Positions 1-10,843 of a stretch of 64,000 nucleotides of DNA are shown here, in pieces (positions within the stretch are counted from its first letter, which is position 1; each line of letters starts with the position of its first letter). The notes beneath the pieces were generated by a model. The model ran no database searches. It was given only the letters and a program-made list of their open reading frames with translations, and was not told the DNA's origin. The stretch comes from Carettochelys insculpta (Eukaryota; Chordata; Testudines; Carettochelyidae): the NCBI RefSeq assembly GCF_033958435.1, contig NC_134161.1, positions 62,001 through 126,000 of the forward strand, given 5' to 3'. The position numbers and the translations under genes were made by a program.

Positions 1-166
1 TTGCTGTGAGCCTAATCGTTGTATATGTTCCCAGAGGCACATTGTAGCAGCACACCTGTGCTTTCTCACAGCTTCAAAGGCTGTGCTGGAATTTATGTTA
101 AGTGCCCTGTTGTTTTGGCTCCCTTGTTTTCCCAGCAATGCTGGTCTGAGAGGGGGCTGGCTGTCT

Positions 167-239
167 GGCTACATTAGTAATCTTCAAAATGGCCATTAGC
201 ATGGCTATTTTGAAGATTTGTGCCCATGTAGACACAGCC
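167..239. mobile_element. Short palindromic MITE fragment
   Basis: A 73-bp segment begins GGCTACATTAG and ends GTAGACACAGCC, with internal complementary stretches around TCTTCAAAATGGCC and GGCTATTTTGAAGA. The ends match the termini of the longer MITEs elsewhere in the window. It has no coding capacity and looks like an internally deleted copy. Confidence 0.5.
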
Positions 240-433
240 ACTGTGAGCCAATCTCTACACTTCCCAGGGGTGTTTTTAACAGCATTCTGTTCTGTCCAAT
301 AGCAAAAGGAAACTTTTTAAATGTCCGAACTTGCCTGGCCCCTATCCTGCACTTCTGTGTCCACCATGTGAGTGGAAAAAAGGTTCCTGACAGTGCTGAC
401 TTTGGGATGTGTGAAAAACCACTTTGCAGCTTG

Positions 434-515
434 GTTGAGGTGGCCATGTGGTAAAGGGGCTGGACTGCCAAACCCTTGCGCTCTGCATGTGGGGGTTCAA
501 AGCCCCTTCTCATTG
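434..515 (+). pseudogene. tRNA-Ser pseudogene (GCT-type body, GCC at anticodon position)
   Basis: An 82-nt segment follows the layout of a serine tRNA with a long variable arm. The A-box region is GGCCATGTGG and the T arm is GGGGG-TTCAAAG-CCCCT. The sequence around the anticodon loop and variable arm resembles tRNA-Ser(GCT), but the anticodon position reads GCC and three of five anticodon-stem pairs are lost. The acceptor stem has one mismatch and two wobble pairs. The DNA after it (to about 1,040) is similar to the 3' flank of the tRNA-Ser gene at 44,271, so it belongs to the same duplicated unit family. Probably not functional. Confidence 0.65.
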
Positions 516-1110
516 GGTGTTTGTAGCCTTCTTTCCACTGAGGCTTTGTTGCATTGGTGCCAGCTCAATTCCTCAATGCGGTTTCCTACGCTCCCCTTCC
601 CTGAGCCTGCTGGGTCCCAACTCCTCTGCTGGGCAGATCCCAAGCCCAAGGGAACTGTGTGATGCTGAGGTGGGAGAGGTTCATTTCTACCAGCAGGGCC
701 CAGTCTGTCTCCTAAGTCAGACCAAGAGTGCAGCTCTTACACGTTTCCTGCTGTGCTGTTGCCTGGGGCTGAGCAGGACCTCAAACACAGAAGCAGTGCA
801 ATGTCCCAGCCAGGCACAGAGGACTCGACTGGGACATGGGCCAGCTCCCTCTGCAGGAAGGGCCTGTCCCCCAGGCTGGTTCAGTGGCTCTGGTCTCTCC
901 CAGACTCAGCTGGAAAAGGAGCAGACATGCTCGCAGGGACCAAATGTCACAATCCCCTCTCTGCCACTGACAGCAATGGATCTATCTGGAGCACCAGCTG
1001 TAGGGTCTGGGACACAGCTCCCTGTGACCATCCCACCCCTGAGCCTGTGGAAGCCCTGCTCACTGGTGCCCCGAGAGTGGCTGTTCAAAGGGTTCTTTTC
1101 TCCTGCTACC
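516..1110. repeat. Diverged copy of the tRNA-Ser 3' flank
   Basis: The stretch around 770-1,010 resembles 44,580-44,845 and, inverted, the 57,800-58,080 region. Shared words include CAAATGTCACAATC-like and CAGCAATGGATCTATCTG-like motifs. Open frames here (e.g. 448-1116) are not conserved as protein and I do not call a gene. Confidence 0.55.
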
Positions 1111-1711
1111 CTATGAGGCTCTGGGCACCTCCCTGCTGGCACCCCAGCGCAACCCGAATATGGGCCTCGCGGTGGGGAAGTATCGCTCTGAGCGGTGCCT
1201 GGTGGCCACAGCTGATTTCCCCAGATTACTCAGAGAAGCTCTAGCAAATCTGGTGTTGTGCTGTGGAAGAGAAAACCCCAACTGCCCAAACAGGAAGTTA
1301 ACAAGTCACCCAACAGCCTCAAAGATACCAATGGAGCCAGGTGTGGTACCTGAAAGCATTTCCCCTCCCCCCAGTACAGCAATCGCTGGGCTCTTCTGTG
1401 CTTCTCAGCAGCTGGGGAAAAGTCTCTTCTGTGTCAATATCCTACTTCACCACGTACCGGTCTGGGGATGGCCTTGGTGAGGGGGAGCAGCCCCACCCTG
1501 GATCTTTATGGAGGTCCTCAGGCGGTTATGGTCCCCCCCCACTAGAACAAATTGCTTCCACGTTAGCGAACCAGTCCAACCAGAAAGGTAGCTCCAGGGG
1601 GTCTCATTCATCCAGCACTTGGGTTATGCCCATTACTCAGGTGAATATCGGAATAAGGAAACACAACCCTGGAAGAGGGGGAGACTTGCAGGAAACCACC
1701 ACAGCACCAGG
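1111..1711. other. No recognised feature
   Basis: Unique-looking sequence. I see no conserved protein, tRNA or recognisable repeat here. Confidence 0.4.
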
Positions 1712-1783
1712 CAGCCTCTCTCAGACTTGAGCTCAGCTTGCAGGATTCAGAGTCCTGAGTGCTGCCCATTACACCATGAGACC
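1712..1783 (-). pseudogene. tRNA-Gln(CTG)-like, probably decayed
   Basis: On the minus strand, 72 nt start GGTCTCATGGTGTAATGG, the D-arm pattern of glutamine tRNA. The anticodon arm CAGGA-CTCTGAA-TCCTG is perfect with anticodon CTG. The T stem has one mismatch and the 3' acceptor strand no longer pairs well with the 5' strand, so this is best read as a decayed tRNA-Gln gene. Confidence 0.65.
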
Positions 1784-2139
1784 TGCAGTTGCTCTCTACT
1801 TGGTAACCTGGGACTCTTGGCAGGCTGCCACCCTGCCCTCCTTGCTTCCCTCCAGCTGTTTCACTTCCTGCCCCATCTCTGCCACTCTCCTGCTCCAGAC
1901 ATCAACCCCAGGCCTTCTCGTTGCTGACTCCAACTAGCTGCAGGGCGACGTTTCTCTGAAGCCCCCAGAGTGATGAGATAGGTCCATGCTTCTTTTACAG
2001 TACCCAGCCTGGAGACAAAGAACTGAAATGCAGCGATTGGAAAGGTTCGTGGTGAATGCAGAGGAATATCTGGCCGAGGGAGGACACAAAAGCTCTTTCT
2101 GTGAATTCACAGATGCTGTTTCTACACAGGCCACTTTCT

Positions 2140-2400
2140 CTGAAAGTTGCATGCTAATAAATGGTCTGAAATATGCTAATGAGGCATGGATGTAAATTCC
2201 CAATGCCTCATTAGCATAGGGTCACATGATTTGGAGTCCAGAAGAAGCTTCTCTGGACTCCAAAACAGCATGTAGAGGAGCGTCCCCTGGGGGATCTTCC
2301 GAAAGAAAGTTCTCACTCTGGAGGCCCCTTTGTCCTGAAAATCCCAGCCCCCGACAACACACATACTGACTGCAGAAAAGTTTTTCCCTTCCCCTCTGCC
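2140..2400. mobile_element. MITE remnant with hairpins
   Basis: Contains the MITE core: a pair of inverted CTAATGAGGCA / TGCCTCATTAG words around 2,174-2,218, then a near-perfect hairpin at about 2,231-2,264 with 12-bp arms TTGGAGTCCAGA / TCTGGACTCCAA. Edges are approximate. Confidence 0.5.
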
Positions 2401-2549
2401 CAATGCGAAGGAATTGCAACAGACGTTCCCAGCTGTCCAGGGGGTGCTCTGACCAGGGTGCTACGGGCTATTCTGGTGTGAGTCTAACCCCTCACTCGTG
2501 TTCTGTACATGTCTTACCCTGGTTAGGGGTTTGGTCAAAACACAGGCCT

Positions 2550-2631
2550 CTCTGTGAGCAGGGTTTGAACTTGCGCAAAGAAGCCCTCCGGGATTTTTAA
2601 TCTGAAACTTTTACCTCTCAGCCGTGAGCTC
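2550..2631 (-). pseudogene. tRNA-Ser-type pseudogene, anticodon position TAA
   Basis: On the minus strand this 82-nt segment aligns along its length with the tRNA-Ser genes at 44.3, 50.2 and 58.3 kb: the GGCTGAGAGG D arm, a TTGCGCAAGTTCAAACC variable/T arm, and CTCACAGAG at the 3' end. The anticodon position reads TAA instead of a serine anticodon, the anticodon stem is disrupted and the acceptor end pairs poorly. A decayed paralogue. Confidence 0.6.
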
Positions 2632-2789
2632 AACACCCTGAGCAGCTCAGACAAACAGGTAGATAATCACGGGTCTCGAGCTCGCCACCACTGAAACAAA
2701 ATTCCAACAGCAAACCCGGCTCCCACAGCAGGGGCAGAGTTTGGGGGTCTCATTGCTGAGCCGGGTGGTTAAAGGTCTTCAGGGACATC

Positions 2790-3115
2790 TGCTCAGGGAT
2801 CAAGGCAGTGAGGAGCAGAGGCAGCATCTGAGGGGCACCCAGCCAGGGCCCAGGGCAGTGGAAAAGAGGTGGCAGGATTTGAGGGGATACTGAGGTAAGG
2901 CCCATGGCAGTGGGGGTGGTTGAGATGTGGCAGGGTCTGAGGGTGTCCAGCAGGACGGGGGCATCCAGGTCTGAGGGGTCTCCTGGTAGTGGCCCAGGGC
3001 AATGGGGAATGCATGGCAGAGTCTGAGGGCTGCGAGGTTGGGGTTCAGGGTGGTGGGGGGCACTCTGATGGGCTGCCTGGCTGGCATTCAGAGCAATGGG
3101 AGAGTGTCCCTGCAG
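2790..3115. repeat. G-rich imperfect tandem repeat
   Basis: A purine-rich stretch repeats words such as CCAGGGCAGTGG, GGCAGGATTTGAGGGG and GGCAGGGTCTGAGGG at irregular spacing of roughly 60 bp. Overlapping open frames (minus 2750-3136 and others) are proline-rich products of this composition, not genes. Confidence 0.45.
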
Positions 3116-3660
3116 CTGCCTGTTGCACCTTTCCAAAACTCCTCCTCGTGAGTCGGTTAGCTCGCGCAGCTGCTCAGAACGTGGTGCTCACAATGCTAAA
3201 GCCGTGGGGTGAAGCCAATTTTCAGGTGATTCCCTGCTTGTAGTTACCTGATTGCTATAGGCAGGGAGGTCAAAAGAGGTGAAGCAAATAGGTTGAGAGG
3301 CCAACAGAGCCCTGCACTTTGAGCAGATCAAACTGGCTGGTTCTTTGATTTCCCAGAGGGTGGTGAAATCTCATCCTCCTGATGCAGTCATAGAATAGGC
3401 TCCTTCTTCCCTGCAGGTCACTTCTTCAAAGGCTCTTCTCGAGTGTCATGTCACAGCCCATCTGCTTCCCCACCGTCAGTGTGCTGCAGCCCCCTGTGGC
3501 CACTGGGTCAATCTGGGAAATAAGGCAGGAAAGGTGAAAGAAGCGAGTCAAGCTGAGGGAAGCAGCCAGGCCCACTTGCCATAAGTTAGTTCTTACCTGC
3601 GATGGCTGAGCAAATCAGCCCCAACAGAGAAGTGATGGCCCCAGGGACATTTGAGCAGCT

Positions 3661-3733
3661 GCTGAAGTGACTCAGTAAGGTGAGCGTTAGACTGAAGATC
3701 TAAAGGTCCCTGGCTTAATCCCAGGCTTCAGCA
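3661..3733 (+). tRNA. tRNA-Phe(GAA)
   Basis: A 73-nt segment with a fully paired acceptor stem GCTGAAG / CTTCAGC and discriminator A. The anticodon arm TTAGA-CTGAAGA-TCTAA carries anticodon GAA and is perfect. The T arm CCTGG-CTTAATC-CCAGG is fully paired, although the loop starts CT rather than the usual TT. The D stem has one mismatched pair. The changed T loop (B box) may weaken transcription, so functionality is likely but not certain. Confidence 0.75.
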
Positions 3734-3934
3734 GCCCTCTTCCTGAAGAAGGCTGTGGAAGTGGAGCCATCCTCAACAAAGTCATGGGGAGCAGCAAATA
3801 CACTTTTTGTGGGGATCATCAGGGAGTTCAGCTCAAGACTTCTTGCTCCTTGAGCAACACTCGGCCTTGCAAAACAAACCTGGCTGTGGAGGAAAAGCAA
3901 ACATCGCTTCTCGCAATTTTAGACAGGAAACAAA

Positions 3935-4200
3935 GCCAAACAACTGTGCACACCAACTGCACCTGACTACCCCTTGCCAATCCCTTCCCCACACTCCCTC
4001 CTGCCTGAGGTGAGATTCAGACACCCTGAGCTGGGGGAACTGGTGCTGCTGGGCTCAGTCCTTCACAGCCCCTTTACCTGTCTGGTCTGTGTGAGTCTTC
4101 CCAGCACAAGCTGAGCTCGCCCTGGTGCCTTACAGGATCAAAACACCAGCAAAAGTGGGCAGGCCCAGGTGTTGGGGCTGGCAGGGAGTCAGGTGTGGGC
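3935..4200. repeat. Upstream part of a direct duplication shared with 27.2 kb
   Basis: This stretch matches 27,195-27,475 in the same orientation, including CTTCCCCACACT, GTGTTGGGGCTGGCAGGG and GTCAGGTGTGGGCAGA. The similarity continues directly into the RTE-like fragment in both places, so they are copies of one composite segment. Confidence 0.7.
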
Positions 4201-4660
4201 AGATAACGGAGCTTTGGTCAATATTTCAAAGGAGGAAGTAAAAAGAGCAGTGAAATGACTAAAGAAAATAAAAGCCCTGGAAATGATAAGATCATGGGAG
4301 AGATGATAAAATACGGCCGAGAAAGTGTGATTGAGGAAACACACCAACTCTGTAACATAGCTCGGAAAGACGGGAGGGCACCTGAGGAATGGACAAGGTC
4401 TGTGCTAGTGACAATACGCAAGAAAGGAAATACGTTGGAGGGCAACAACTGCAGAACGATTGCCCTAAGAGTCATCTACTTACGGTGCTGATTCTGATCT
4501 TGATGGAGAGACTGAGCTCTCAGATAGAAGAACATCCAGGGGAAAAGCAAGTGGGGTTTGGGAAAGAGAAAATTACCATACAGCAGATATTGGCGCGAAG
4601 ATTAATAGAGGCAAAACCTCAACAAAACAACACGAACATCTACGTTTTCATGTTCTTATT
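4201..4660 (+). pseudogene. RTE-like non-LTR retrotransposon fragment (start of RT)
   Basis: The frame near 4255-4491 reads KSPGNDKIMGEMIKYG and then PEEWTRSVLVTIRKKG and CRTIALRV, the pattern of the RT N-terminal region (K-SPG-D, EW-x-S-x-V-x-I-x-KKG, Y/CRTIAL). The next frame has LMERLSSQIEEHPGEKQVGF, so a frameshift separates the blocks. There is no catalytic YADD block: a 5' and 3' truncated fragment. Paralogous pieces lie at 27.5 kb (+) and 18 kb (-). Confidence 0.7.
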
Positions 4661-5480
4661 AAGTGATCTGTACAGACGGGTTTGTAGTGCGTGTGTTGCC
4701 TCTCAGTGTCTTGTCTTAAGCAGGGAGCAACATCCAACTGCAGAGTTTCTTTTACATCTTCCTTAATCATCAGTGTGGCGACGAGTCCTTCCAGAGCTTC
4801 AGGGCTGGGCTTTATTGCACATGCCGCAGCACCGATGCATTTCAGTCAAAGATGAACACTGGGTGCCCTTTGGTGAGTCTGAAATAGGAGGCAAAGTCTC
4901 TGAGGGGAGCTGTGAATGGAACTAGAAGTGGGAGCATCGCAGTATTATCACAAGACGACGTTTACACCAAGGGCAATGCCAAAGTATTTCAGAGAGCTTC
5001 AGCGGTGTCTCAGCACCTGGGAAGCTCAAGAGCAATAATGAGATTCTTCATCAGTTACAGTTTCTAGGAGCTGGGGATAGTTTGAAGAGCCAGTAACTAG
5101 TCACACATCTGGTCCCTTTTCATTGCTGCACAGTTGGGTTCACTTTCTAGGCTCTTTCCCCTCCCGGCCCCCCTTTTTCAGGCTGCAGTTGCTCTGGGTG
5201 TGCCTGAAAACTGTTTCCCACTCAGAAAGAACTGAGTGTCTCAGAACAGCACTGACCTTGGGAGCGCCATGTGAGTGTGACTAATGTACGGATGTGCCGG
5301 CTTTGTGCAAAAAGCCTGTTGTGAAGACACCCAGCACTGCAGGTCAGGTTGTGACTCAGCAGCACCTCAGCGAGGAGCGTTTGGAACGGTGACTGGGTGA
5401 AGGGAATGAAGAGCAGGGGGCTGAGCCCCTCCTAGCAAAGCATGTACCCGGGGATCCTCCTCTCAGCAAGACTCTGGCCT
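4661..5480. other. No recognised feature
   Basis: Mixed-composition sequence without a convincing ORF, tRNA or named repeat. Confidence 0.4.
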
Positions 5481-5574
5481 GCTCCCCACTAGCCACTCAA
5501 CCCCCTTCCTGGAGTAGCTTCGCTCCTGGTCTGACACTGCCTTGGAAAAGGAAGACTAAGGACATCACTTTCAG

Positions 5575-5647
5575 TGGAGAAGGTGGGTATTGATCCCACT
5601 GCCTCTTGCATGCAAAGCAAGCGCCCTACCATTTGAGCTAAATCCCC
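5575..5647 (-). tRNA. tRNA-Ala(TGC)
   Basis: On the minus strand the 73-nt sequence starts GGGGATTTAGCTCAAATGG. It has anticodon arm CTTGC-TTTGCAT-GCAAG (anticodon TGC) and T arm GTGGG-ATCAATA-CCCAC. The acceptor stem has two mismatches next to the D arm, so it may be weakened. About 100-160 bp on either side resemble the flanks of the tRNA-Ala at 29,861, same orientation, so the two genes arose by segmental duplication. Confidence 0.75.
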
Positions 5648-5759
5648 ACAGGCTGAGTGCGGCTTCCGACCCATCAGTCTCATTGCAGAAGCCACAACAT
5701 CCATGTGGCTGCCCATGGCTCTGGCTCAGGGACACAACGGTTGTGTTTGCACAGCAGCG

Positions 5760-5935
5760 TTATTCCTGACTAGCGATGCTGGCAGAGGTGTTCCAGAACA
5801 GCTGATGCCGATACAGCACAGCTCCACACAACACGGATTTCAATATATTGCTCAGCTCTTTTCACATCCAGCCTCTACCCACAATGGAGCCGGTTTCAAA
5901 GCCCCTATTTCAAAATAGCTATTTGGAATAGCTGG
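5760..5935. mobile_element. Degenerate MITE fragment
   Basis: The stretch ends in GGTTTCAAAGCCCCTATTTC and a short palindrome (CTATTTCAAAATAG), resembling the internal part of the palindromic MITEs. Boundaries are uncertain. Confidence 0.3.
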
Positions 5936-6049
5936 ACTTGTGAACCCAAGAGATGCCCGGCCACGGCTCTGCTCCCTTTTTGTTCCTTTGAGATCCTGGC
6001 CTTGGGCAGGAAAACTCTTTTCTTGTCCTCAGCTCTACAGAGGAGCAAT

Positions 6050-6265
6050 TCATATTTCTACCATCCTCAGGCAGCAGAAGAGGATTTTCTTCTCTTCAGT
6101 TCTATCCCCACCTGCCCAGAGAGGAGAGAAAATAACCCTTCCCCAGCTGACTCTTGCCCTTGAGTGCTCTGTAGCATCAGGTCTTTTCACATCAGCTCCA
6201 TCTGTGCCCTGGACCTCTAAATGAGCTACACACAGCCAGGGAAGGAGGAGCTCTAAATCTGTGTT
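6050..6265 (+). repeat. Dispersed repeat, copy 1 (matches 33.36-33.54 kb)
   Basis: Shares GAGGATTTTCTTCTCTTCA, CACCTGCCCA, GGAGAGAA and CCCCAGCTGACT with 33,369-33,530 in the same orientation. The apparent reading frames are not conserved between the copies. Confidence 0.6.
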
Positions 6266-6431
6266 AGTCACTTACACAAGGACAAGGGATTGAGGACTCT
6301 GTCACTTGAGCTCATTCCTCTGCCTGGGAGCAACTCTCCTAACCCACCCACCATACTCCTGAGCCCATAATGGGCCTGTCTCTGCCCCTGAATCCTTTCT
6401 GAAAGTGCCACTTCGAAGGGATTTTTCAGGT

Positions 6432-6501
6432 GGCCTGGCTCGCTCAGCTGTTTGCTTCCTTGGCTAATAACAGCTGCAGGGGTTTAAGCCGAACTTGGCC
6501 G
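6432..6501 (+). pseudogene. tRNA-Ile(AAT)-like remnant
   Basis: The segment starts GGCCTGGCTCGCTCAGCTG, has the anticodon-loop sequence CTAATAA (AAT) and ends with GGCC able to pair with the first four bases. The anticodon stem and T stem are largely unpaired. A weak call: a decayed isoleucine tRNA or chance similarity. Confidence 0.35.
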
Positions 6502-7965
6502 CTCAATAGACTTCGAGTCCAATGTTCTCACTGAGCTCACAGCTGCGAGCAGGGAAATGGGCTCCAGCCGGCTGGGAGGGGGCTCTGGCCTTCTCCTTGG
6601 GGTCTGCACAAATGTTGGTGGTGCCAAGAGTCCAATTTCGATTTGTCCTTCACACCAGGTTCCTGTGGTTGGAGTATGAAGGGGTGAGGGCAGTGAGGAG
6701 ATGAGTCGCTCAGAGCTGGTGTTCTCAGCGCTGGAAGAAGAACAGGAGTTTCTCTGTTAAAAGGTGTTATGGGATATCTGTGATGGGAAAAGGGAAAAGT
6801 GATGCTGTGTGGCCAGCTCAGAGATTTCCCAGGAGCGTTTCTGGGTTTGTTGAGAAGTTGCCCTGCACAGGAAGCTCCTCCTGCGCCTGCCCCTTGTGAC
6901 AAAGGGAAAAGGTTTCTCAGTTTGTGAACTACTTTTTCGTTGTGTCCACATTGCAAATGGCGACTGCACAAGCTCAGCGCTGTGTGCGAGACCCGACCCA
7001 GCCCAGCCCTGGGGCAGAGGAGGGGAAAGATCCGAGGTAGGAAATGGAGACAGGGCAGCAACAAAGACCACCCCTGACTGTCAGTGAGAGGCACAGCTGG
7101 GAAAGCAGCAACAGCATTTCTACCATTACACCACTGGAGCAGAGCAGCCCCAGATGGCATTGAGCAGCCTCAGCGCCCCACGGGCAGCTTGACTTTGTTT
7201 TTTTCCCCCATTTTCCCTCTTCCTTGGTTGCATGGGCAGGCTGGTCAAGCCCCCCTCCTTGCTGGGCAGACACTTGTCGCTCCTGGTGACCCCCTGACTC
7301 ACTTTCCCCCTTCTTGGGCCTATTTAGCCATTTCAGATGAGTTGCCTATTCCATGAAAGCTGCAAGCTTTAGTGCCGTAGCTTAGAAAGCCGACACACTC
7401 GCCAGTGCCCCCCAGAGGGGTCGTCTTCTCCTTCTGCTTCCAACCTACCACTTGCTGTGGGAGCAGAAGGAAAGAGGGAAGCTTCTGAGGGATGGGACGG
7501 GAACCCTACCTAACAGCTTGGAAAGCAGCCATGCTGGCCACTCCATCACCAGCACCTTTGCAGTGCTCCCTTCCAACACCCAGAAATATGGACCACTGAG
7601 CACCTGCTTCACCCCACCCAGCACAGCCCAAGTGCCTCTGGTGCAGTTCAGTCACCTCCTCTGCTGGGGTTTCACGTCCTCTGAGCGGCTGTAGGTCTGG
7701 CTCCAGGTATGGGGTGTGGGTTGGCTGCCGCTTGCTGCACTGACACTCTCAGGTGGGACTTTGACAGGGACTCTGCCCCAGTCACACCTAACACAGGTGT
7801 CATAGGGCCAGCTGCTTTCTGCTCTGCCTGGGCAATTTTGGCAGTGGCAACAAACCAGGAAAGGCTGAGCAGGTGTAGCTGGGAGAAACGCTGCAGTTCT
7901 TTCTCAAAGTCACTGACACAATTTGCATATTGCAAATTGCCAATATTCTTTGGAGATACCTTATT
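6502..7965. other. No recognised feature
   Basis: Several open frames of 60-207 codons on both strands (e.g. minus 6537-7160) overlap each other and resemble no protein family I know. I see no splice-ordered gene and no tRNA. Confidence 0.35.
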
Positions 7966-8245
7966 TTGAACTTGGGGCCCATTTCGAAGGGTCCGTTAGC
8001 CTCTCACAACGAGGGGCAGTGGAACCGGAATACCACGCTCCAAATAGCTGCACCTCTGAGTTGTGAAATTGCAACTGCAGCCTACTTTTGGGAGTCAGGG
8101 AATTTGGAAGTTAGCAGCTTCGAAGTTCTCCTGGTGGCCATTATGCTAATAAGGTGCTGCATACGCATGGCAGCACCTCATTAGCCTCCTCCGGCCTGCC
8201 TGCTTAGCATGCCCCCTTAGAAGGAGGGACTAGTGTAGATGCACC
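7966..8245. mobile_element. Palindromic MITE copy
   Basis: The centre has inverted words CTAATAAGGTGCTG / CAGCACCTCATTAG around CATACGCATGG. The right end reads GTGTAGATGCACCC, like other MITE ends. The outer arms are degenerate. Confidence 0.5.
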
Positions 8246-8819
8246 CACAGAGGAGTTACTCTCACTGAATGCAAACCCAGTAACACCTGCTAGATTACTT
8301 GTCAGCCTTCACTGGATTCTCTCCTACTTCTTTGTAACTGCTGAGGAGGCTCCAAGCAGATGGGACAGAGCTGTGCTACACCCACAAATCATCTGTCTCC
8401 CCTCGCAGCAGGGGGTCTGTGGGTGGGAGAAGCCAGGTGAGTGGGGGGGTGCACCTGGAGAGAGAAAGTTTAATCAAACCCCACTGGTGAAACCATTCTG
8501 CACTGGGGAAGGAAAATGAACCAGGGAAACAGGAATTGGCCTGCAGGTGCAGGACAATCAGTGACTCAAAGGAGAGGGCCTGCTGCTTGCATGCAGAGGA
8601 ACAGCAGAGCCCATGGGAGGGAGAGGAGAGTGCTTGTGCTGCCTGGGACCTCACTCCAACAGTCTCCCTCAGGCTGAGGGCAGGTGGTAGCAGGAGCCTC
8701 ATACTCCTGAGTGCCCACAGATTTGAGTCTCTTCCGTTCCCGCTGTGGCCCATTTTCAGGATCTGCTTTTCTCAGGCAGCCCCATTCTCCTTCCTCACAA
8801 CCCAACTTCTATCTGATAG

Positions 8820-9003
8820 CCCCAAACTGTGGCCACACTAGCCCCTCCTTTTGGAGGAACTATGGGAAGATATCTCTTCAGAAGATGCTAATGAGGCACT
8901 GTTATGAATATGCAGTACCTCATTAGCATAACATCAGCCTCATGTGCTTAAGAAAGTTGGTTTTGAAACGCATGCCACTGCTGGAGCTGGGGGCTTTTTG
9001 AAA
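8820..9003. mobile_element. Palindromic MITE copy, adjacent to the next one
   Basis: Starts near TGTGGCCACACTAGCCCC. The core has TGCTAATGAGGCACTG and CAGTACCTCATTAGCATAA around ATGAATATG. No coding capacity. Confidence 0.5.
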
Positions 9004-9009
9004 TGACAC

Positions 9010-9393
9010 GAGGGCTGTGGCCACACTTGGCCAAAACTTTTGAAATGGCCTCATCAAAGAACACTGATGAGCATTTGCATGCTTCCAGCTGTGGTGCTTT
9101 GAAAGCTTTCAAATGCACACAGCTTGGCCTGGCTACAGAGGGGTTCTTTTCCAAAGGACCCTGCACATTTCAAAAAACCCCTTAACCCTCTCAGCTGAAA
9201 GGAATCAGACGACTTTGAAACATGCAGGGTCCTTTGGAAAATGACCCCCCTGTAACCACACATGTTCTCAGTGCCACAGCCAGAAGCATGCCCAGCAGGT
9301 GGTGGTGAATATTCAATTCAGCACCTCATTAGTATTCTTCAGCTTAGCCTTTAGCATGGCCGTTTCAAAGTTTTGGCCAAGGATGACCACAGC
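9010..9393. mobile_element. Palindromic MITE with long terminal inverted repeats
   Basis: Begins GGCTGTGGCCACACTTGG and ends with the complementary GGCCAAGGATGACCACAGCC. Internally it has two facing segments around AAGGACCCTGCA / TGCAGGGTCCTTTGG, giving a fold-back structure. The same terminal word is seen at 60,191. No transposase, so non-autonomous. Confidence 0.6.
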
Positions 9394-9454
9394 CCACCTG
9401 ATTTTGAAACCCCTTCACCTTCTGGCTCACATTAAATGAAAGTGGTCTTCATCC

Positions 9455-10300
9455 CATAAGAACATAAGAATGGCCACACTGGGTCAAACCAAAGGTCCAT
9501 CCAGCCCAGTATCCCATCTGCCGACTGGCCAATGCCAGGTGCCCCAGAGAAGGAGAACAGAAGACAATGATCAAGTGATTTATCTCCTGCCATCCATCTC
9601 CTGCCCTTGTTCTGAAGGCTAGGGCACCATACTTTATCCCTGGCTAATAGCCATTTATGGACCTAACCTGCAAAAATTTATCAAGCTCTTTTTTAAACCC
9701 TAATAGAGTCCTGGCCTTCACAGCCTCCTCGGGCAAGGAGTTCCACAGGTTGACTGTGCGCTGTGTGAAGAAAAATTTCCTTTTATTAGTTTTGAACCTA
9801 CTACCCATCAATTTCATTTGGTGTCCCCTAGTTCTTGTATTATGGGAAAAGGTAAATAATTTTTCTATATTCACTTTCTCCACACCATTCATGATTTTAT
9901 ATACCTCTATCATATCGCCCCTCAATCGCCTCTTTTCCAGACTGACAAGTCCCACTCTCTCCAGCCTCTCCCCATACGGGACCTGTTCCAAACCCCTAAT
10001 CATCTTAGTCGCCCTTTTCTGAACCTTTTCTAATGCCAATATATCTTTTTTGAGGTGAGGAGACCACATCTGCACGCAGTACTCAAGATGTGGGTGTACC
10101 ATAGTTTTATATAGGGGAAGTATGATATCTTTTGTCTTATTATCTGTCCCTTTTTAATAATTCCTAACATCCTGTTTGCTTTACTGATGGCCGCTGCACA
10201 CTGCGTGGATGTCTTCAGAGAACTATCCACTAGAACTCCAAGATCCCTTTCTTGATCTGTCATAACTAAATTTGACCCCATCATGTTGTACATGTAAATT
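9455..10300 (-). pseudogene. CR1-clade LINE, family 2, 3' end (antisense)
   Basis: On the minus strand the frames carry DQERDLGVLVDSSLKTSTQC, then [20 protein letters not shown] and, in a shifted frame, [35 protein letters not shown] and [19 protein letters not shown], the C-terminal part of CR1 ORF2 after the RT palm. Its 3' end at about 9,455 reads (in sense) TTCTTATGTTCTTATG, the terminal octamer repeat of this family. It is 5'-truncated about 13 bp from the tRNA-Arg at 10,313. Confidence 0.88.
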
Positions 10301-10312
10301 GGGTTTTTTTCC

Positions 10313-10385
10313 CCCCCCAGGGGGAACTTGAACCTGCCCTCCTTAACTTAGGAAGCTAATGCCTTATTCATTAGGCCACTGAGAC
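10313..10385 (-). tRNA. tRNA-Arg(CCT)-like
   Basis: On the minus strand, 73 nt contain TGGCCTAATGAATAAGGCA (the D-arm pattern of arginine CCT tRNA) and a well-paired anticodon arm TTAGC-TTCCTAA-GTTAA with anticodon CCT. The acceptor stem has one mismatch. The T stem has two mismatches, and the 3' side runs into a C-rich tract. Decay of the T arm makes function doubtful. Confidence 0.6.
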
Positions 10386-10842
10386 ACACATTGCCAAAAG
10401 AAAACAAGGGACAAACTTCTCTCTCACGTGTGTACGTTTCTTACTTTGGAAGATAAAAATTTTGCTCTCTGTTGTTGTTGTGAATTTGAGAACCACCAAG
10501 GGACTAGCTCTCTAGAAGCAACAAAGGAGTGACCCCCACTCAGCCAGAAGTTAATCACCATCCCTGGCTGTTCATCAGCAAGGGAGAGGTTGCCACAATT
10601 CCCATGAAAGGCAGTTGCTTAATGGGCTGTACACCATGAGGTGCCCGGTTCTGGGACACGGTGAGGATCCTTCTGGCACACTGAGTCTTCCAAAACCATT
10701 TCTTTCAAAAACCAAACCATGTCCCTTCTGAAAATAAGGGACTTGTGGAGAAGTAGCCCTTGGTGCTCCTCCTTTTACCAGCCACCTGTCTGATATCTTG
10801 TGGGTTCTGCCACAGACAAAACCCTGTGATTCCAGCACTCAA
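10386..10842. other. No recognised feature
   Basis: I see no tRNA, protein similarity or clear repeat. Confidence 0.35.
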
Positions 10843-10843
10843 T

